64,000 bases of DNA from Cryptomeria japonica (GCF_030272615.1 NC_081412.1:692674083-692738082); one strand, 5' to 3'. Numbered from the stretch's first letter, positions 35,578 through 47,889 are shown. Notes: generated by a model from the sequence alone, not told the origin. A program made the numbers and translations.

Positions 35578-38500
35578 ATTCTAATTCTACTATTGATTAA
35601 GATGTACAACTCTATTTCTTACTCAACCAAGAAAATAATCTCTTTCCAAAAAAGAATTCTCCTCTAGTGGTGCTTTTTCTATCATCCATATCTCCTGCAC
35701 AATTTGCATCTGTGTATGCACATAGATCAAAATTTTCATCTCTAGGATACCATAATCCAAGATTTGTAGTGCCTTGTAAGTACCCAAAAATCCTTTTTAC
35801 TGTTGATTCATGATTTTCCCTACGATTACTTTGAAATCTAGAAACAATACATACTACATTCATAATATCAGGCCTGGTTTGTGTCAAATACAGTAAACCT
35901 CCTATCATTGATTTGTATATAGTTGGATTAATAGGTGTAGATTAATCCCTTTGAGATAATTTGTCATTTGTAGTCATAGGTGTGCTTACCGGTTTAGAGT
36001 TCTCCATCCCAAATTTCTTTTGTAATTCTTTCAAGTACTTGGATTGACTCAAAAATATACCTTTATCAGTCTGTGAAATCTGCAATCCTAAAAAGAATTT
36101 TATTTCTCCAATCATAGACATTTCAAATTCTTGTTGCATTTTAATAGAAAATTCCTTACATAATCCATTTTCTCCTCCAAAGATTATATCGTCAACAAAT
36201 ACTTCTATAATCAAGATGTCATCCTTAGTTATTTATTAATATAAATTATTGTCTGCATTTCCTTTAGTAAAACCAATCTTTAAAAGATACTTATCCAACC
36301 TTGCATACCAAGCTCTTGGGGCTTGTTTCAATCCATACAAAGCTTTTCTTAACCTACAAACCATATCATTGTCATCTGTCAAAGAAAATCCATCAGGTTG
36401 TTCAATATATACTTCCTCTTCAAGATCTCCATTCAAAAATGCACATTTAATATCCATTTGATAAACTTTGTAGTTCTTGTGAGTTGAAAAAGCCAAGAAT
36501 AATTCGACTGCCTCAATTCTAGATACCAGTGCAAAGGTTTCATTGTAATCAACTCCTTCTTTCTAAGAATATCCCTTACACACTAGTCTTGCTTTATTTC
36601 TGACAACCTTACCATCTTCATTAAGTTTGTTTCTAAATACCCATTTGGTTCCAATTACATTTTTATCTTTAGGCCAGGGAACTAATGTCCAAGTATTATT
36701 TTTCTCAATTTGTCCTAATTCTTCTTCCATAGCTTTAATCCAAAATTTATCTTCACATGCCTCATTGATAGATGATGGTTCAATTTGAGAAATAAGACAT
36801 ACCTCTTCATTTGCCAATCTTCCTCTTGTCATAATTTCCTTAAATTTGTTTCCAATTATCTGATTTTCAGAATGATTCAATCTTACATACCAAGGTGTCT
36901 TAGCTTGCTATTGTTCTTCAATTATTGTGGAATCCTCTGATGGTACTGGGGTAACTGGATCTTCATTCTGTACTGGTGGATTTAGTTTAGGTTCATTTAT
37001 CACAATTTTTTGTTGTCAGTTCAGAGTCTATATACCTTGAAGTTCCTCTGAATTGTTCATCAATCTTTACATTTGTACTCTCAACAATTTTCTACAATCT
37101 CTTATTAAAACATCTATATGCCTTGCTCTTAGATGGATAACCAAGAAATATTCCTTCATCACTTCTGGGATCAAATTTGCCAATATACTCATCTCTTCTA
37201 ATATAACATTTACTTCCAAAAATTCTGAAATACTTAAGAGTAGGAGTATTACCAAACCATATTTCATGAGGGGTCTTACTAGTTTCACCTTTGATCTGAA
37301 CTTTGTTGAATGTATAGACAGCAATGCTAATTGCTTCTCTCCAATACACATTTGGTAGATTTGCTTTAGATAACATACTTCTTGCTACATCCAAGATAGT
37401 TTTATTTTTTCTTTCAATAACTCCATTCTGCTATGGTGTCCGAGGTGCTGATAACTGTCTTCTGATTCCATTCACTTCACAAAATGTATTAAAGTCCTTA
37501 GATATGAATTCTCCTCCTTGATCTGATCTTAAACATTTGATTTTCTTACCAGTTTGATTCTCAACCATTGCTTTGAACAGTTTGAACTTTCCAAGTGCTT
37601 CTGATTTTTATTTGAGAAAAGTAACCCAACACATTCTAGAATAATCATCAATAATTAGCATGAAATATCTATCACCTTGTAAGCTTTTAGTTCTAGCTGG
37701 ACCACATAAATCAGTGTGAATCAAATCAAGAGCATTATTGGATTTTTCTGGAATACTTTTGAAACTAGCTCTAACTTGTTTTCCAAATTGACATTCCTTA
37801 CAAATTGTATTCTGAGGTTTCATAATTTTAGGTAGATCTCTAACTGCCTTAGAATTACTGATTTTCACCATGCAATCAAAGTTTACATGACATAGTCTCT
37901 TATATAAAAGGCTTTCCAGTCTGATTTGTCAAATGATGGAGTAGATGATGTTGATGCTTTAAAGGCCAAATTTGTCTTTATAGTGGCAACAGGACCAAAT
38001 TCCTCAATTTCAAAGGCTGGAAGTTTTCCAATCAATGTATCCCTAGTTACTGATGTATTAGGCATTGTTCTCCACTCATTTATAGTAATAACCTTCATTT
38101 TATATGCCGGTGGAAATCCTCTTTAGATTTTTGAAACAATTTCATCCTCACTCAAGGTTCCTCCACAACATTTAATACCCAAAATAATTTCATTTACTCT
38201 TTCCATAAAAGCATAAATTCTTTCATCTTCTTCCATTTTCAGATGTTCATACCTGACTCAAAAGCTTTCAAGTTTTGTAATCTTGACTATGGAATCTCTT
38301 TCATTTAGTGTTTCCAAATGATCCGAAATAGCTTTAGCAGTAGACCTATCTGATAATCCCATGATTTGTTGATCTGATAATATGCTCAAAAGTGCTTCTC
38401 TTGCTTTGCAATCATCCTCCTCATCTTTGTCTAAGGTAGTTGGAGCAGTCTGACCAGCTACAATAGTAGTATAACCATTCTTTGTAACTTCCTAGATGTC

Positions 38501-38602
38501 TTTACTAATGCAATTCAGATGTGTCTCCATCCTGATCTTCCATATCCCATAGTTGGTTCCATCAAGTTTAGGACTATCCTTCCTAAAATAATTAGTAGTC
38601 AT
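35578..38602 (-). pseudogene. gag-pol of element D (copia), broken
   Basis: Starts at ATG 38602 with NYFRKDSPKLDGTNYGIWKI, as in C. gag breaks off near 37920 into GAG-pre-integrase (ICKECQFGKQ, HxxxC type) because of a deletion that removed the zinc knuckle and protease. The integrase keeps LIHTDLCGPARTKSLQGDRY; its later part is frame-shifted in places. [55 protein letters not shown] and VFVDDIIFGG. RNase H: CAYTDANCAGDMDDRKSTTRG, then truncated. Stops are largely TAG. This copy lacks protease and the end of RNase H. Confidence 0.88.
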
Positions 38603-38643
38603 TGGATCTCCTCAAGTCGTAAAACTTATGTAAAAGAGGGCTA

Positions 38644-38656
38644 GGCTCTGATACCA
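38644..38656 (-). promoter_or_regulatory. Primer binding site of element D
   Basis: The minus strand reads TGGTATCAGAGCC, the initiator-Met type, two bases after the LTR end. Confidence 0.93.
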
Positions 38657-38658
38657 AT

Positions 38659-39711
38659 TGTTAGGTCCCGGAGACAACTTAGAGGGGGGGTGAATCAGTT
38701 GTCTAATAAATTCAAACCATTTAACCAACTTAATGCTTAATATCGGTAAACTAGTTAAGTATGCCGGTAGACAGTGTTAATAGTAAATTGCTATACCGGT
38801 AAAGATTAATGCATGAAACATAAACATAAAGTCATCCACAACACATAACAACAATATTTGTACATGGAAACCCTGTAAGGGGAAAAACCACAGTGGGAAA
38901 CCTTACCCACAATCAGATGATACTACTGCAGATAGTAAGTGTACATAAATGGGGTCTGCACATGCAGAAAGACCAACAACCTAGAGCTCACTACTTAATC
39001 ACAAAATAGGAGTCACACTGACTACAGTTGGATAATTAAATCCAATAAGAATGTACTATACAAAATAGCATCTTCATATGTTGGATTCAGTACCAGTGTA
39101 ATGTTGATATGCTTCTACAAAAACCTAGCTTCACCTTGAAATGATGTCTTCGTGTATACCTCTACTTAATCTCGCATATACCTTCTCACAATTCTTCTAC
39201 GCCTTCCACATCCGATCTTATAAATAAGATCTTACATTTATACCATAACCTAAGACCAATTTTAGTAGGTCAGCTCTACAAGATATTACAATAAAACAAT
39301 TTTACAAACAATATAATATTTGATGCAATAACCGATTGAACATGTCAGCTTAATGCATTTACAACAATAATAAATCATCTCCATAGCGTGCTATGCTGAT
39401 CTGGAAAAGATAAACCTATAGGTGTAACCCTGGATAACCCTGGACCTATTTGCCGGTAAAGGCAAATATGCAAATATGAATATACCAATCATTAATTCTT
39501 CAAAACAAAGTGTCTACATGATGTCTTCGATGTTATCAAGTGTCTTCCATATCATTCCAAGTGTTGGTGAACATTATATCCTGTCGGTGAACCATATACT
39601 AGTAACTGTGCAATAGTTACTTGCTTGCCGGTGAATGTTGTTGGATCTCCAAAGTGCTAGTGTTCTAGTAGGTGTTGACATCAATGACAAAACCATACCA
39701 AAATACCAACA
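38659..39711 (-). repeat. 5' LTR of element D
   Basis: 1053 bp, from TGTTGGTATTTTGGTATGG (39711) to CCTAACA (38659). It is close to both LTRs of element C (about 1060 bp). It includes the GTGGG-N8-CCCAC hairpin at 38893-38910 and GGTTTTTCCCC. Confidence 0.92.
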
Positions 39712-40691
39712 TCCCATTTGCATAGGTCAGAAGTTGGAAGTTTTCATCTATCACACATTCCTTTCCAGCATTGAGCATTCTCAAGTCTCCCTTCAAGGCT
39801 AGGTGTTGCATTCAAGTCAAGGGTTCAACCATTGAAGAGGAGATCCATTTCAACATTCAATTTAATACAAGCAAATCTATCTACAACCTCCCTTGAGGTG
39901 ACTTACATTTCAGTCTTTCATTTACATTTACTTGCAAGTACTTTCTTTCATCATTTGGTTAATTCCAAAACTAGGGTTTGACCTAAGGGAAAACTAGGGT
40001 TTGACCTAAGGGAAAACTCCCAATCCCAACCCCTTTTCCTCTCTTTTCTATGTGTAGGTTGCAGGTGTGCAGTTGTCTTTGCAGATTCGGACTCCATTTG
40101 CAGAGGTAGAAAAACCCTTTTCATTTCGCAGATTTTTTTGGAGGATCGTGGACACTTTCAGCACAGTCCCAACAAATTTTCCTTAAATTTGCAAGGCAGC
40201 TTCATCTCGACATATTATAGCCAGATCCAGGTACATAACTTCATCCCATGCTTCTATCTCAAGTTATAATCAGTTCTTTGCTACTTTCACATTTAACACA
40301 ATTCAATCATTTTTCCATTCTAAAAGAGGGGTTAGCTTATCATTTCTATCCCATTATCAATTCATTTAGTATTCAATCTCTGCCCTAAGAGATTGGATCT
40401 AGTGATTTCCCCCTATTTTAAATGTAATGTGAATAAGGTGTTTGAAGGGAAATCCACAGTGAAACTTTCATCTCTCCTCACAAAGAAGAAAAAATTTCCT
40501 CTCTATCTCTCCATCATTCACCATTTTTCACCATTATAGACCCAAAGTGGTATAAAATATACATTTAGTAGACATTTCCAATTGGAAAAGTTGTTGCCCA
40601 TATATAACTTAACTATAATGAATCTATATAGACCATATGTTTGACTAAAATTAACTTTTAGTTAGAATTACTTAAATTCACTTGTGTTGAT
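39712..40691. other. Unclassified DNA between elements D and E
   Basis: No credible coding sequence. A 24-bp unit (AAACTAGGGTTTGACCTAAG core) is duplicated in tandem at about 39967-40014. The rest is plain AT-rich sequence with TCTCTATCTCTCC-like pyrimidine runs near 40500. Its origin is unknown. Confidence 0.4.
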
Positions 40692-41869
40692 TGTTGGCAA
40701 TTTGGAGGAATTGATTATGTGTTGCATTGATGTCAACAATAGCCTATTTGGTTATCTACCGGGTTCTGGTAGAATGGTTGGTCTTTAATGATGATCAAGA
40801 AATTTATCTCTAGTATGCTTTGATTGGTGAAATTAGTTTTGTTTGGTCATTCATGTCATTTAGATGCATGTCACATTCAGTTGGTTCAGGATTTGGTGAT
40901 CCGGAAGCTATCATATATTCTAGTAAGCCTTTTGGTTACTGGTAAGGGTTCTACTGGCAAAGATTCCTTGAAGATCTTTTGATGGATTTGATAAGTGGTG
41001 TTGATGCGGCTTCTAGAAGGTTCTTAGGGTGTTGATGGTTATCTTGTTCATGTTCCAGTTGATCAGTGGTGTTGCATTTGGTTTATGGTGACCTATTTTA
41101 GGTTTGGTCTTATTTTGCTAGGTTATGGACCGATTTATGTAATGTGTTGGTGGATGCTCTTGATGCGTTACCGGTTGGATTTATTGTTTGGTTATTGTTG
41201 TTTTGATCTTAAGCCAACTTGGATTACCACTGGTTTGAGAGTTTATATAATGGATTTATTGTATTATCTTTTAGGTGGCCGACCTAATTGTTTAGGTCTC
41301 AGGTTGGTATAAATATGATGTAAGATCTTTTTGTAGATCATCGGTCATGGTTATGGGATTATCTATGTGCAAATAAAGTTGTAATCATATTCAAAGGTTT
41401 TGGTCGATCATAGGTGATCAAGTTGGGTTTGTGTAAGAGGTTTAAGACCTCTGGTATTAAGCTTAAACCATAACTATACTCAGGCATAGGAGATGCTATT
41501 ATAGCAGTTCAATCTTCATTCTAGATTGTAGTTTGTTATTTTCTATAGTCAGTGAGACTCCTTTTGTGATGAGCAGTGTGTTCTAAGTTGTTGGCCTTCC
41601 TACATGTGCATGCCCCTTATTGTAATATTTATTCATGTGATCAATGGATATATATTGTGGGTCTCCAATCCCACTATTATTTTTCCTCTTTGAGGTTTTC
41701 CCGCGTATAAATTTGTGGTGTTATGATATTCATCTATGTGGTTGCATTATTACTTATTGTTATATGCTTTTATGCATACGGATTGATAAGTTTTGTTTAT
41801 AAGGTTAAATTTAATCATTCTTCCAGGACATTGATTCACCCCTCCTCTCAGTGTTCTTGGATCCCAACA
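40692..41869 (+). repeat. 5' LTR of element E
   Basis: 1178 bp, from TGTTGGCAATTTGGAGG to GGATCCCAACA. The hairpin GTGGG-N8-CCCAC is at 41657-41674, followed by TTTTTCCTCTTTGAGGTTTTCCCGCG and a CACCCCTCCTCTCAG block near the end. The last two match the general layout of the other copia LTRs. Small open frames inside are not genes. Confidence 0.85.
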
Positions 41870-41871
41870 AT

Positions 41872-41884
41872 TGGTATTAGATCC
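41872..41884 (+). promoter_or_regulatory. Primer binding site of element E
   Basis: TGGTATTAGATCC: the initiator-Met type site with two or three transitions, two bases after the LTR end. Confidence 0.85.
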
Positions 41885-41937
41885 TGGTGCCTCAAAGTAA
41901 GTCTAATAGCTTGAGGATGATCTGGTAACAAAAATAT

Positions 41938-42468
41938 ATGGAGATACATTTGAGGAAAGAACTTCAAGTAGCACTTGAGGACTATGATGTTGAAAGGTTG
42001 ATGAACATGAAATTGCAAGATGAGCTAAGATCTACTAAGGAATTCATTTTTTTTATTTTTATTTTTTGATAACGCAGTGGTATCCCCATGACCCAGCCCA
42101 ATGTCTCCCCTCGCCTTACCTTGGACTTAGGGATGCCAAGTTGGGGTTCAAGGAGAGGCGAGTTAATGCAAGACTAGTCTACTGGAGGTGTGAAGACCTC
42201 CCGCAAGCCCCCAACACCGGGTCATTCCGGCAGGAGTTGAACCCAAGAGCAATGGGGAGAAACCCACAACCTAAGAATTCATTTTTACTCTACAAAAGAG
42301 ATTGTCATTTGCACAAGCTAAAAGGAAGGAACTCTGTGATCAATTGCAAAATTAGGATGATCAAGAGAAGAATGCTTTAAAGGAACTATGCCAGAAGTTG
42401 AGTCAAGAAAATGGTGTCATGAAGAATGAGATTCAAACCCTAACTATGAGGATGTCTAAGGAGATTTA
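41938..42468 (+). pseudogene. Coiled-coil gag fragment of element E
   Basis: Starts MEIHLRKELQVALEDYDVER and is entirely heptad-like and charged. After removing the SINE-like insertion and one copy of its 12-bp flank, the frame goes on as LQKRLSFAQAKRKELCDQLQ, one TAG, then LKELCQKLSQENGVMKNEIQ. It ends where element G begins. No UBN2-like gag core precedes it. Element A also places a coiled coil straight after its primer site. Confidence 0.6.
42052..42274 (-). mobile_element. SINE-like insertion in element E
   Basis: About 223 bp with perfect 12-bp flanking repeats GAATTCATTTTT (42040-42051 and 42275-42286). On the minus strand it starts TTAGGTTGTGGGTTTC (A-box-like). It holds GGTTCAACTCC (plus 42233-42243), a near-consensus pol III B box, and ends in an A-rich tail (AAAAAATAAAAATAAAAAAAA). 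It is much GC-richer than its host. These are the marks of a tRNA-related SINE. It has no coding capacity. Confidence 0.8.
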
Positions 42469-44004
42469 TGTTAAACACAATGCACCACTTAGAGGGGGAT
42501 GGGATGAATTAGTGGTTCTCAAAACTTTCCTTTTTGGCTTTCCTTTGTGAGAAACACTAGTTTGTGAATCAAGCACAAATCAAACTTACCAGATAGTAAT
42601 GAGACTAACTCAAATATACACACACACAAGGAGACATCACATAACACTAGCATATATGAGGAAAACCCAAGATGGGAAAAACCTTAGTGAGCAATGTTGC
42701 TGGAGACTACTGCTCCATTCCAACCTCACAATAAAACATAGTTACAAAGTTTAGGGCACCAACCCAAGGAGCACCAACCCCTAACTTTAGGGCACCAAAC
42801 CAAGGAGGTACAACCCCTATCAGTTTTATGGGCTACAATCCAAAGGAGTATCAACCCCTGCACCAAGCTACAACTCAATATTCACAATGAAAACTTCAAA
42901 TACATAAGTTGTTATCATGTTAAAAATGAATCTTGCAACCTTATCAAATTCCTTACTATGTCAGTGAAGTAACTTCTCTCCTTTACCAACTCATTATTCT
43001 TCCTTCTCTACACCTATTGCTTCTCTACTAGATCTACACATCACCAGTATCACACTTTGTCGATGTAAGAACTACCAGCTCTTCTCTCCAATTGGTTGAA
43101 GGCTTCAACAAGGTTTTCTCTCACTCTCTTCTTAGATGCTCAATAAATACTCAACTAATCTTGTTCTTACTTGCAGAAGTCTTCCACTTCGCAACAACAC
43201 AATATTCACCTCTTTAGAAGCACCAAACAATCTCTTAGGCCTTTCTACTTATAGCCCAGATTTCCCACCAAACACATTAAAAATTTAGATGGTTATGGTT
43301 TCCTCACCATCTCCAAGGCAAACCAAATCTAATCAGCTCTTGCATGATCTGATCTTTCTAACATCTGAATGCACATCTCTGTCATAGTCGCAACTCCTCA
43401 ATCATGCCCTTCGTTCCTTTGCTTTTTACCTTCACAGCAAATCCTTCAGTTAGTCACAAAAGATCTATTGGGTTGTTTCCTTCATCACCTCAATCTTCTC
43501 AATATCTCCTAGCTAGCTTGTAGTTGTCTTCTAGACCTTGAGCCTCAAACCTTTGCAATCGCTCTGCAGTATGTCCCATGATTTGATTGACTTTTCATTA
43601 AAGTTGACCAACCTTGAAACAACCCTATCGTTGTACATTCTATCTTTATCCATCTGCGGGTTTGCCATGTTGACTCCATCTCGACTATCTGCCAGCTAGG
43701 CACTTCAAGTTGGTCCAAGTAGGATCACTAACCAACCACCCTACTAGTTCCTTACTTTGACCAGTTTGCCAACCCTTTCGGTCTTAACCATTCTACTGGT
43801 TACCTTGTCATATCTTCTCTCATCTTGAACTATCGATGGAACTCTCAAACCGGTCTCCAAACAGATAAGTCCAAGATATCTTCTGCTACTTCTCCTTTCT
43901 TATACAATAGATGGACTTATATACTAGTTACCACTCCTGATGACATTGTGTCATTAATCTTCCCTAGGATCCATCTTCAATCAATTTTTTCTACTTGATG
44001 TTGT
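42469..44004 (-). repeat. 3' LTR of element G, distal part
   Basis: On plus it begins TGTTAAACACAATGCACCACTTAG. It matches 61494-61795 (TGTTAAACACAATGCACCACTGAG...) until that copy is cut. It carries GGAAAAACC and TCTAGTAGAGAAG-type words, and no coding sequence. It is interrupted by element B at 44005; GTTGT precedes B. Confidence 0.85.
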
Positions 44005-45484
44005 TGTTGGCATTATTTGAACAGGTATGAGGACATAATGACATTGTATGTTGTCATTGATGTCAATATGCTGAAGAGGTGATAATTGGCATATGTGAGA
44101 ACTGGTGTAACACTATGAACTGACATTTGTGCCAAAGTGAAGTGGTGTGTTTGTTCAAGGTGAACTGGCTTCTGGTCATGGGAACCAACACATGGAAGTG
44201 TTGTATGACTACCAGTTGGTAGTCTCAACTTCAGGGTTTCCAGCTGAAGTGCTTCAAGCCTATGTGGCTCAACCGGTGACTTTGTGTGATGAGTTAGCAT
44301 GGTAACAAAGAACAGATCATGTTGCCATGTAAGCCTTATGCGCATGATGGATCTAGCATGAAGGAGATTGTTCCTATCTACCTTGAGAATGTGTGAAGTC
44401 TGTAAATGGTGATAATGTGTGATGGGTTATCAACCGCTATGAAATCGGTGGAAAATGGATGATGGAGATTGGATCAAGACTATTGCATTTAATGCAGTGT
44501 GCTCAATGGTCATGATTGAACTGATTGAATTCATTAACCTAACAGATTTTAGGGTTTAGGGTTTATGCTACCGACCTATCTATTTTTCTATAAGGTCGAT
44601 ATTGTGATTTTTTTTGAGGTTGTTGGCAAAAGTTGTGTGTGTGTATCCAAGAGAATGGATACGTGATTCTTGCTAGACCAAAGGAGAGAAGTGATACCTA
44701 TAGAGTGTAAGTGCAGAAGGTGAAGAGGAGCTTAAGAAGATCTGCATTGGCATTGAGTGTTGTTACCAGATCATTGTAATACCTGTTGATCTCTAACCAC
44801 CTTAGTAGTTGGAAAATCCCTTAACAGGGTAGCTTTAACCGGCTTGCTATAAATCCTTTAACAGAGTGACTCAAAACAATTGAGTTCTTGAAATCCTCTA
44901 ACAAGGTAACCTTTAATAGGGTTTAACCCTTAACCGGGTATTCTTTCCATCCCTTAACCCAATGATCCCTAATAGGATCGGTTCCTAACAAAACCTATTG
45001 TATCAGTCTTTAACCGGACAAGGCTCCTAACAAAGTGGACTTCTAAAGAGTTCAAAAACAAGCTTGTGGGTATTCATCCCCACTGTGGCTTTTCCTAGTT
45101 GGGTTTCCATGTGATAAATATGTGTGTTATGTGTGATGTCTTCCTCATGTGATGCTTTGTTGTTTTCTATCAATCAGTAAATCTTGTTGATCTAGTTGCT
45201 CATATGTATATCTTTGATGGTAGATTACTTGTTCATGTATTAGGGTGAAATGGAAATGAAGTGTTAGAGTATATGAGAAGATAGGTATCAACCGGTTTAT
45301 GCTTGTCTTAGTTATTCTTGGTTTTTGCTGGTTGTACTCTGTTTTAGGACCGGTGTTACTGTTTGTCTGTCAATGCATAGTGTCTACTAACAAACTGGTT
45401 TAAGAGTGTGTTTTTGCCTGTACTGATTCACCCCCTCCCCTCTTAGTACGAGTTTGGTACTATTCTTTCATCATTGAGTTATCA
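44005..45484 (+). repeat. 5' LTR of element B
   Basis: 1480 bp, TGTTGGCATTATTTGAAC to TTGAGTTATCA. It includes TTTAGGGTTTAGGGTTTA at about 44550 (telomere-like by chance), degenerate CTTAACC(G)GGGTA repeats at 44810-45020, the GTGGG-N8-CCCAC hairpin at 45066-45083, GTGGCTTTTCC, and CACCCCCTCCCCTC near the end. Confidence 0.93.
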
Positions 45485-45486
45485 AT

Positions 45487-45498
45487 TGGTATCAGAGC
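45487..45498 (+). promoter_or_regulatory. Primer binding site of element B
   Basis: TGGTATCAGAGC, initiator tRNA-Met type, two bases after the LTR. Confidence 0.95.
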
Positions 45499-45555
45499 AT
45501 CCTCCAGGTCCTCTATGCTATAAGCTTCACCGCTTGAGTTAAAGATCCCAGTCTA

Positions 45556-46561
45556 ATGATGAAGAGGGAAGGTCCAAAGTTTAACAGAGAAAATTTCAGT
45601 ATATGGAAAGATAGAATGAAGATATACATTAGAAGCATGGGTGCTCAACACTGGAGCTATGTTGAGAATACCTATGTTTCCCCTACCGATACTCTCACCG
45701 ATGACCAAAAGAGAGAGATGCAGGAGAATGGGAAAGTCATGGAAGCCTTAATTAGTAGTTTATCTGACATTGAGTTTATTAATGTCCAAGATAAGGTAAA
45801 TCCCAAAGAGGTATGGGATACTCTTGAAAATATCTATGGTGGTGATGAGCATGTAAAACAAGCTAAGGAAGAAAGCCTTAGAGGGATGTTTGAAGATATG
45901 CAGATGGTTGAAGGTGAGACCATTCAACAGTATGGAATAAGAATCAAAACCATTGTTGGTGATATCAAGAGTGCAGGTGGTAAAATAGAAGATTCCATTG
46001 TGGTAAGAAAAGTCCTGAGATCGCTATTGCCAGTCTATGCAATAAGGGTTGCTGCTATTCAGGAGTTGAGATCAATAGACAAGACTAAGGTATCCTTAGA
46101 CTCCATCATTGCAAAGTTGACAGCCTATGAGCTAAATAGTTTTGATGGTAGTGTTCAAAAGACTGAATCAGCTTTTAAAGCTTCTCTTATACCATCCAGA
46201 AAAGGAAAAGAAGCTAGCACTAGTGGTGAACCAAGACAGAGTGGAGAAATGGATGATGAGGAGATTCTGATGGCATTTAAATCTCTCCTTGCCAGGAAAC
46301 TTCCTAAAGGAACCAACAAATACAAAGGTAAGTTACCTTTGAAATGCTTTTCTTGTAACTAGATAGGACATATTGTTGTAAAATGTACTAATGGCGACAA
46401 CAAGGACAAACTGGAAAGGTTCAAGAAATTCAAAGGAGGAAACCGAAGAAACTATTTTGTGCTAGTTGATGAAGGTGTCACAGATGAGGAGTCAGAGGAT
46501 GAAGAAAATGAATATATTGTGTTTATAGCTATCAAGGAAGATGTGTCAGACAAGAAGGCTC
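45556..46561 (+). pseudogene. gag of element B (5' part of gag-pol)
   Basis: Starts MMKREGPKFNRENFSIWKDRM, the copia gag (UBN2-like) opening with the W-x-x-x-M helix. DKVNPKEVWDTLENIYGG follows near residue 80. The C-terminal part has a zinc knuckle CFSCN-stop-IGHIVVKC, where TAG at 46360 replaces the Gln of CNQIGH. The frame then continues through VDEGVTDEESEDEENEY to 46561, where element C is inserted. Apart from the TAG the frame is intact for about 335 codons, making this the best preserved gag in the window. Confidence 0.92.
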
Positions 46562-47620
46562 TGTTAGGTCCTAGAGACAACTGACAAGGGGGTGAATCAG
46601 TTGTCTAATAAATTCAAACCAAAAACCACTTAACCAAATTAATGTTTGATACTAGTATACTAGTTAAGTATGTCAGTAGATAGTAATAACAGTAAATTGC
46701 TATACTAGTAAAGATTAATGCATTAAACATAAATACAAAGTCATCCACAACACATAACACCAGTATTTGTACATGGAAACCCTGTAAGGGGAAAAACCAT
46801 GGTGGGAAACCTTACCCACAATCAGATGATACTACTATAGATAGTAAGTGTACATAAATGGGGTCTGCACATGCAGAAAGGCCAATAGCCTAGAGCTCAC
46901 TGCTCAATCACAAAATGGGAGTCACACTGACTACAGTTGGATGGTTAAATCCAATAAGAATGTACTACACAAAATAGCATCTTCATATGCTAGATTTAGT
47001 ACTGGTGTAATGCTGATATGATTTCACAAAAACCTAGCTTCACCTTCAAATGATGTCTTTGTGTATGCCTCTACTTAATATCACATATACCTTCAGACAA
47101 TTCTTTTTCGCATTCCACATTTGATCTTACAAATAAGATCTTACATTTATACCATAACCTAGGACCAATTTTAGTAGGTCGGCTCTACAAGATATTACAA
47201 TAAAAACATTTTACAATCAATATAATATCCAATGCAATAACTGGTTAAACATGTCAGCTTAATGCATTTACAACAATAATAAATCATCTTCATAGCGTGC
47301 CATGCTGATCTAGCAAAGATAAACCTGGCAGTGAAACCCTAGATAACCCTATACCTATTTGCCTGTAAAAGCAAATATGCAAGTATGAATATACCAATGA
47401 TTAATTCTTCAAAACAAAGTGTCCACACAATGTCTTCGACATTACCAGGTGTCTTCCATATCATTCCAAGTGCCAGTGATCATTATATCCTACCGGTGAA
47501 CCATATACCAGTAACTGTGCAATAGTTACTTTCTTGTCAGTGAATGTTGTTGGATCTCCAGAGTACTAGTGTTTTAGTAGGTGTTGACATCAATGACAAA
47601 ACCATACCAAAATACCAACA
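46562..47620 (-). repeat. 3' LTR of element C
   Basis: 1059 bp, TGTTGGTATTTTGG (47620) to CCTAGGACCTAACA-like end at 46562. It matches 52157-53216 throughout. The hairpin is at 46802-46819. Confidence 0.93.
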
Positions 47621-47632
47621 ATCTCCCCCTTT
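47621..47632 (-). promoter_or_regulatory. Polypurine tract of element C
   Basis: The minus strand reads AAAGGGGGAGAT directly before the 3' LTR, as in A, B and H. Confidence 0.88.
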
Positions 47633-47889
47633 GGCATTGATGGCAACACAAGATGGAAAAACCATCAAAGTGTCAAAACAGAAATGCAAAAAACCAAAAA
47701 CCAACAATCTCCTTTAAACAACAATCTCTCCCCCTGGGAACAACATGTGTTTATCTAAAGATTTTCATACCAATTTCTCCAAAAGATAATGTGTTTTTCC
47801 ATAGACATCTCTCCCCCTTTGACATCAAATGCCAAAGTTATAATAAGACCAAGTTCATATACAAAATACCAATCAATTCGATATACCAA

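Larger units (their letters stand above)
34610..39711 (-). mobile_element. Element D: Ty1/copia element, minus strand, internally deleted
   Basis: 5' LTR 39711-38659, Met-type primer site, gag-pol remnants 38602-35600, truncated 3' LTR 35577-34610. Flanks TCTCA (34605-34609) and TCCCA (39712-39716) fit a 5-bp target duplication with one change. It is the same family as element C, and the two can be aligned nearly throughout. D lacks about 800 bp of gag-protease and the stretch between RNase H and U3 that C keeps. Confidence 0.9.
40692..42468 (+). mobile_element. Element E: 5' end of a copia element
   Basis: LTR 40692-41869, primer site 41872-41884, start of an interior reading frame (41938-42468) interrupted by a SINE-like insertion and then by element G at 42469. 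The remainder of E is not seen in the window and would lie beyond G. Confidence 0.82.

Noticed and set aside
44545-44570. Telomere-like TTTAGGG repeats
   Set aside because: Only two to three units, and the same sequence lies at about 57083 at the matching place in B's other LTR, so it is part of the LTR and not an interstitial telomere.
45487-45498. TGGTATCAGAGC as part of a tRNA gene
   Set aside because: It is next to an LTR end and no cloverleaf can be drawn around it; it is a primer binding site. The same applies at 15052, 38644, 52143 and 61479.
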